Source: Pseudomonadota bacterium
GTDB lineage: Bacteria > Pseudomonadota > Alphaproteobacteria > UBA8366 > JADFVY01
Direction of reading: 5' to 3'
DNA length: 9,012 bases
NCBI GenBank assembly: GCA_030671915.1
Contig: DAOVHN010000060.1
Span: 1-9,012, forward strand
Part shown: positions 6,104-9,012 of the stretch, piece after piece
How the letters are laid out: every line of letters starts with the position of its first letter
Numbering within the stretch: position 1 is the first letter of the stretch
The notes under the pieces: generated by a model
Told to the model about the DNA's origin: nothing
Seen by the model: only the letters and a program-made list of their open reading frames with translations
Databases searched by the model: none
Position numbers and translations under genes: made by a program

Positions 6104-7012
6104 ATGCGCATCGGCGTTGACCTGGGCGGCACGAAGATCGAGGCCGCCCTGCTCGACGAGGCCGGAACAGTGCGGTTTCGTCGCAGAATCGAGGCCCCGC
6201 AACAGGATTACGCGGCGACCGTGGCCGCGGTCGCGGGGCTTGTGAAACGCGCCTGCTCGGAGGCCGGCGGCGACGCCAGTGTCGGCATCGGTATCCCCGG
6301 CACGATCTCGCCGGCCACCGGGCTGGTCAAGAACGCAAACTCGACCTGGCTGAACGGACAGCCGCTGGACCGGGATCTCGGTTTGGCGCTGGGACGGCCC
6401 GTGCGCATCGCCAACGATGCCAACTGCTTCGCCCTGTCGGAGGCCGTGGACGGCGCGGCGGCCGGCGCGCACGCCGTGTTCGGCGTCATACTGGGTACCG
6501 GCGTGGGCGGCGGGCTGGTCATCGGCGGGCGGGTTTTGGCCGGCGCGAACGCCATCGCCGGCGAATGGGGCCATAATCCCCTGCCCTGGCCGACACCCGC
6601 GGAATTGCCTGGCCCGGCATGCTGGTGCGGCAGGCGAGGTTGCATTGAAACATGGTCGTCGGGGCCGGCGCTGGCGCGCACCCATATGGAAAGCACGGGG
6701 CAATACCTGACCGCCTCGGAAATCGCCGAACGCGCCGCCGCCGGCAACGCGGAAGCCGGGGAAAGCATGGCGCGGTACGAAGAACGGCTGGCGCGCGCCC
6801 TGGCGCATACGATCAATATTTTCGATCCCGATATCATCGTTCTGGGCGGCGGCCTTTCCAATATAACGCGGCTTTATGAAAATCTGCCGCGCCTCTGGGA
6901 ACAGTGGGTGTTTTCCGACCAGGTGGCGACCCGGATCGTACCGCCCCTGCATGGCGATTCCAGCGGTGTCAGGGGCGCCGCCTGGCTCTGGCGGGAGGAA
7001 GGCGGCCCTTGA
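6104..7012 (+). CDS. mak: ROK-family fructokinase (Mak/YajF type)
   Basis: This 302-residue enzyme has the length of E. coli Mak and very similar wording, including VKNANSTWLNGQP (75-87), EAVDGAAAGA (113-122), GEWGHNPLPWP (153-163) and HGDSSGVRGAAWLW (283-296). It should phosphorylate fructose, possibly other hexoses, with ATP in the cytoplasm. The ATP-binding DLGGTK (6-11), catalytic Asp105 in NDAN, and zinc ligands His157, Cys173, Cys175 and Cys180 (CWCGRRGCIE) are present. ATG 6104 is chosen because it begins at MRIGVDLGG and has AAAGGAG about ten bases upstream; an upstream ATG at 6068 adds twelve unconserved residues. Its TGA overlaps the TTG start of dinB. A GlcNAc- or other hexokinase specificity cannot be fully excluded. 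Confidence 0.92.
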   Translation: MRIGVDLGGTKIEAALLDEAGTVRFRRRIEAPQQDYAATVAAVAGLVKRACSEAGGDASVGIGIPGTISPATGLVKNANSTWLNGQPLDRDLGLALGRPVRIANDANCFALSEAVDGAAAGAHAVFGVILGTGVGGGLVIGGRVLAGANAIAGEWGHNPLPWPTPAELPGPACWCGRRGCIETWSSGPALARTHMESTGQYLTASEIAERAAAGNAEAGESMARYEERLARALAHTINIFDPDIIVLGGGLSNITRLYENLPRLWEQWVFSDQVATRIVPPLHGDSSGVRGAAWLWREEGGP

Positions 7013-8274
7013 GCGAGCAAACATACATCCTGTGCCGGGATTGCCTTGCCTTGCCCGAGGCAGCGCCGGACGGGCGTTGCCCGGAATGCGGTTCGCCGCG
7101 GCTGGTCAGCCACCCGGAGCTGCACAAGCTGTCGATCGCCCATATCGATTGCGACGCCTTCTATGCCTCGGTGGAGAAGCGGGACAATCCGGAACTGGCG
7201 AACAGGCCGGTCATCGTCGGCGGCGGCCGACGCGGGGTGGTGGCGGCGGCCTGCTATGTGGCGCGGGTCTACGGCGTGCGCTCGGCGATGCCGATGTTCA
7301 AGGCGCGCGAAGCCTGCCCCGACGCCGTGGTGATCCGCCCGGACATGGCGAAATATTCGGCGGTCGGCCGGCAGGTGCGCGAAATGATGCTCGGCGTAAC
7401 GCCGCTGGTGGAGCCGCTGTCGATCGATGAAGCCTTCCTCGACCTGGCCGGAACCGAGAAGATCCACGGCGGCAGCCCGGCCCGCACACTGGCGAGGCTG
7501 ATCCTGGAGATCGAGCGAAAGATCGGGATCAGCGCCAGCATCGGGCTGAGCCATAACAAATTTCTCGCCAAGACGGCCTCGGATTTGGACAAACCGCGCG
7601 GTTTCGCGGTTATCGGCGAGGCGGAGACTCTGGAGTTCCTGGCGCCCCGGCCCGTCGGCTCGATTTATGGCGTGGGCCGCGCGCTGGAGACGAGACTGCG
7701 GCGCGACGGTATCGCGACGATCGGCGAGCTGCGCCGGATCGAGGAGGCGGAACTGTATCGCCGTTACGGCGCCATGGGGCAACGGTTATACAAGCTGTCG
7801 CGCGGCATCGACGAGCGCAAGGTGGATCCCAGCGAACAGACAAAGAGTATTTCCAGCGAAACGACCTTCGTGACCGACATCGCCGACATGGCGGCGCTGG
7901 CCCGCGAGATCTGGCCACTGTGCGAAACGGTGGCGCGGCGGCTGAAGAAGAAACAACTGGCGGGAAGAAGGGTTGCGCTGAAACTGAAGACGGCTGATTT
8001 CAGGCTTTTAACCCGCAGCAGGACGCTGGCCGCCCCGGTCTGGATGGCCGAGGAAATATACCGCGCCGTCATGCCGCTACTGGAAAAGGAGGCGGATGGC
8101 CGCCCCTTCCGGCTGATCGGCGCCGGCGTCGAGGAACTGTGCGACGCGGACGCGGCGGCCCAGCCCGACCTGCTGGACCCCGGCGCGCGAAAACGGGCCA
8201 AGGTGGAGGAGGCGATCGACAGCATTCGCGAGAAGCTGGGCGAAAAGGCGATCACCAAGGGGCGGGGGTTTTAG
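7009..8274 (+). CDS. dinB: DNA polymerase IV with N-terminal zinc ribbon
   Basis: This 421-residue Y-family translesion polymerase extends DNA past damage with low fidelity. The start is TTG 7009, overlapping the mak stop as TTGA and preceded by GGAGGAAGG. It restores an N-terminal Cys4 ribbon, Cys9/Cys12 and Cys24/Cys27 (CRDC...CPECGSPRL), which many alphaproteobacterial homologues carry and E. coli DinB lacks. Catalytic acids are Asp47 in HIDCDAFYASVE and Asp140/Glu141 in SIDEAFLDL; Tyr52 occupies the steric-gate position. The helix-hairpin-helix region (GVGRALETRLRRDGIATIGEL) and little-finger domain are complete. QPDLLD (385-390) near the C-terminus is a plausible beta-clamp-binding motif. 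Co-transcription with mak is by overlap, not by related function. No LexA box was identified upstream. Confidence 0.96.
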   Translation: MSEQTYILCRDCLALPEAAPDGRCPECGSPRLVSHPELHKLSIAHIDCDAFYASVEKRDNPELANRPVIVGGGRRGVVAAACYVARVYGVRSAMPMFKAREACPDAVVIRPDMAKYSAVGRQVREMMLGVTPLVEPLSIDEAFLDLAGTEKIHGGSPARTLARLILEIERKIGISASIGLSHNKFLAKTASDLDKPRGFAVIGEAETLEFLAPRPVGSIYGVGRALETRLRRDGIATIGELRRIEEAELYRRYGAMGQRLYKLSRGIDERKVDPSEQTKSISSETTFVTDIADMAALAREIWPLCETVARRLKKKQLAGRRVALKLKTADFRLLTRSRTLAAPVWMAEEIYRAVMPLLEKEADGRPFRLIGAGVEELCDADAAAQPDLLDPGARKRAKVEEAIDSIREKLGEKAITKGRGF

Positions 8275-8287
8275 GGGGTTTCGGGGG
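8259..8287 (+). other. Putative G-quadruplex spanning the dinB stop codon
   Basis: Four uninterrupted G runs (8259-8262, 8264-8268, 8274-8278, 8283-8287), with loops of 1, 5 and 4 bases, meet the usual rule for a stable intramolecular quadruplex with four tetrads. They lie on the coding strand, so the structure could form in the dinB mRNA as well as in single-stranded DNA. The TAG stop (8272-8274) is inside it. No hairpin/T-tract terminator follows dinB. Confidence 0.6.
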
Positions 8288-8295
8288 TGGTGCGA

Positions 8296-8340
8296 CCTCG
8301 TCCTTCGAGACGCGGCTTTGCGCGCCTTCTCAGGATGAGG
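8296..8340. repeat. REP-like palindromic unit, left copy
   Basis: CCTCGTCCT (8296-8304) pairs with AGGATGAGG (8332-8340), one G-T pair, around an imperfect GC-rich inner stem. This is the familiar CTCGTCCTTCGAGAC...TCAGGATGAGG intergenic palindrome of Alphaproteobacteria, recognised from memory. It forms the left end of the nested repeat. Confidence 0.75.
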
Positions 8341-8554
8341 GCCCGTAAATCTTTCGGCAACCGCTGGTTCGGCGCCGGCTGTCGCCGGCAAGCTTTGTGT
8401 TTTCCACCCCCTCCCAACCCTCCCCCGCCAGCGGGAGAGGGCTTTGTTTTGCGGCGAACAGCCCCCTCTCCCGCTCGCGGGGGAGGGTTGGGGAGGGGGT
8501 GGAGAAAAGAGACTCTGCCGGCGACAGCCGGCGCCTTATTCAATACATTCACAA

Positions 8555-8595
8555 ACTCTGAGGAGGCTGCGAAGCAGCCGTCTCGAAGGACGAGG
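8555..8595. repeat. REP-like palindromic unit, right copy, inverted and truncated
   Basis: It contains a perfect GGCTGC-GAA-GCAGCC hairpin and ends in CGTCTCGAAGGACGAGG, the exact reverse complement of the left copy's start. The opposite end lacks the expected CCTCATCC and instead joins CACAAACTC, so this copy lost one terminus. Confidence 0.7.
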
Positions 8596-8618
8596 GTGCT
8601 CCGGCGCGTGCGACCCGA

Positions 8619-9012
8619 TCAGCAGCCGCTGGACGGCAATTCCTCGATCTTTTCCAGGACGCCGTTCACCTTGAAATCGCCGAAATCCAGCACCAGGCTG
8701 GTAACCACGCCGTTGGGCTGGATGTTCATCGTCATTTCGAAATCGGGCAGCTCCTCGCCCTGGCGGGCCTCGCCCTCGGCGGCGAAAAAGGCGAGTCGCA
8801 TCGGCCAGATGGGGGCCGGGCCAAGCGGCGCCTTGATTACGGGCTCGCCTTTGGCCTCACGCTGGCCGAGCAGGATGGTCGTGACCGGGGCCGCCGCTTC
8901 GACTTTCGAGCCGTCGAACAGCAAATGGCGGTCGAAGCGCTCGCCGCGCGCGGCCTTTTCCAGCAGAATTACGGTATGTTCCGTCGGAAAGACGGTGCCC
9001 CGGGAGAGCGCA
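8619..9012 (-). CDS. DUF1849/EipB-like envelope protein, C-terminal part
   Basis: The frame is open from the right window edge to TGA at 8619-8621, giving about 130 residues. Visible family features are ALSRGTVFPTEHT at the edge, a central FDGS, PIWPMRLAFF, and the C-terminal NGVVTSLVLDFGDFKVNGVL...LPSSGC. These match what I remember of DUF1849, whose studied member EipB in Brucella is a periplasmic beta-spiral protein needed for envelope integrity. The last residue is Cys, consistent with the conserved disulfide reported for that family. The signal peptide would lie outside the window. A TTG at 8924 is internal and not a true start. The gene is convergent with dinB across the nested repeat. 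Confidence 0.82.
   Translation of the reverse strand, partial: ALSRGTVFPTEHTVILLEKAARGERFDRHLLFDGSKVEAAAPVTTILLGQREAKGEPVIKAPLGPAPIWPMRLAFFAAEGEARQGEELPDFEMTMNIQPNGVVTSLVLDFGDFKVNGVLEKIEELPSSGC

Larger units (their letters stand above)
8296..8595. repeat. About 300-bp nested inverted repeat (REP/MITE-like)
   Basis: Arms pair in nested order. The outer arms (8296-8312 with 8579-8595) are 17 bp and perfect. The middle arms (8371-8390 with 8516-8535) are 20 bp and perfect. The C/G-rich arms (8404-8428 with 8477-8502) differ by one inserted base. The inner arms (8430-8441 with 8464-8475) are 12 bp and perfect, with a 22-base loop. It contains no gene. The whole lies between convergent dinB and the DUF1849 gene, where REP elements commonly insert. 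It may be a non-autonomous element mobilised by a chromosomal REP transposase, or repeats that accumulated inside one another. Confidence 0.9.

Noticed and set aside
8404..8502. CRISPR-like or tandem repeat in the C/G-rich region
   Set aside because: The units are inverted, not direct and regularly spaced; no spacer pattern.

Overview
The window looks like a chromosomal piece of a GC-rich alphaproteobacterium, probably near the Rhodospirillales. Three things point there: a DivK orthologue that closely matches the remembered Caulobacter protein, a DNA polymerase IV with the Cys4 zinc-ribbon N-terminus common in this class, and the end of a DUF1849/EipB envelope protein, a family I know mainly from Alphaproteobacteria. 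All assignments come from reading the sequence and from memory of the families; no database was searched.

Left part (1-3343, + strand). The tail of an unidentified gene ends at 85 and is followed by a strong hairpin/T-tract terminator (118-147). A near-consensus sigma-54 (-24/-12) promoter (186-202) lies just upstream of a GT4-type glycosyltransferase that lacks its N-terminal strand and several hallmark active-site residues. After a 114-base gap come archease and rtcB, overlapping at the archease stop. These form a complete RNA-ligase module with all RtcB metal and guanylylation residues present.

Middle part (3340-4893, mainly - strand). rtcB converges on a minus-strand gene, and both TAG stops sit inside one perfect 25-bp-arm palindrome. 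The minus-strand gene encodes a fusion of an HPr-kinase-like P-loop domain with a C-terminal PqqD-like (RiPP recognition) domain. About 100 bases upstream on the same strand is a 64-residue basic/hydrophobic small protein that could be its peptide substrate. This pair is the best candidate in the window for an undescribed peptide-modification system. A 650-base stretch with no convincing gene follows; it is AT-rich toward divK and holds several palindromes.

Right part (5546-9012). divK (- strand) is divergent from a mak-dinB operon: a ROK-family fructokinase, then DNA polymerase IV starting at a TTG that overlaps the mak stop. dinB ends in a four-run G tract able to form a G-quadruplex. It is followed by a roughly 300-bp nested inverted repeat built from REP-like outer units, a perfect 20-bp inner repeat and a C/G-rich core. 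The window closes with the C-terminal part of a DUF1849/EipB-like gene on the minus strand.

The archease-RtcB pair, DivK and Mak-DinB are recognisable housekeeping or stress functions. The degenerate glycosyltransferase with its sigma-54 site, the kinase-PqqD/peptide pair and the nested repeat are the unusual elements.
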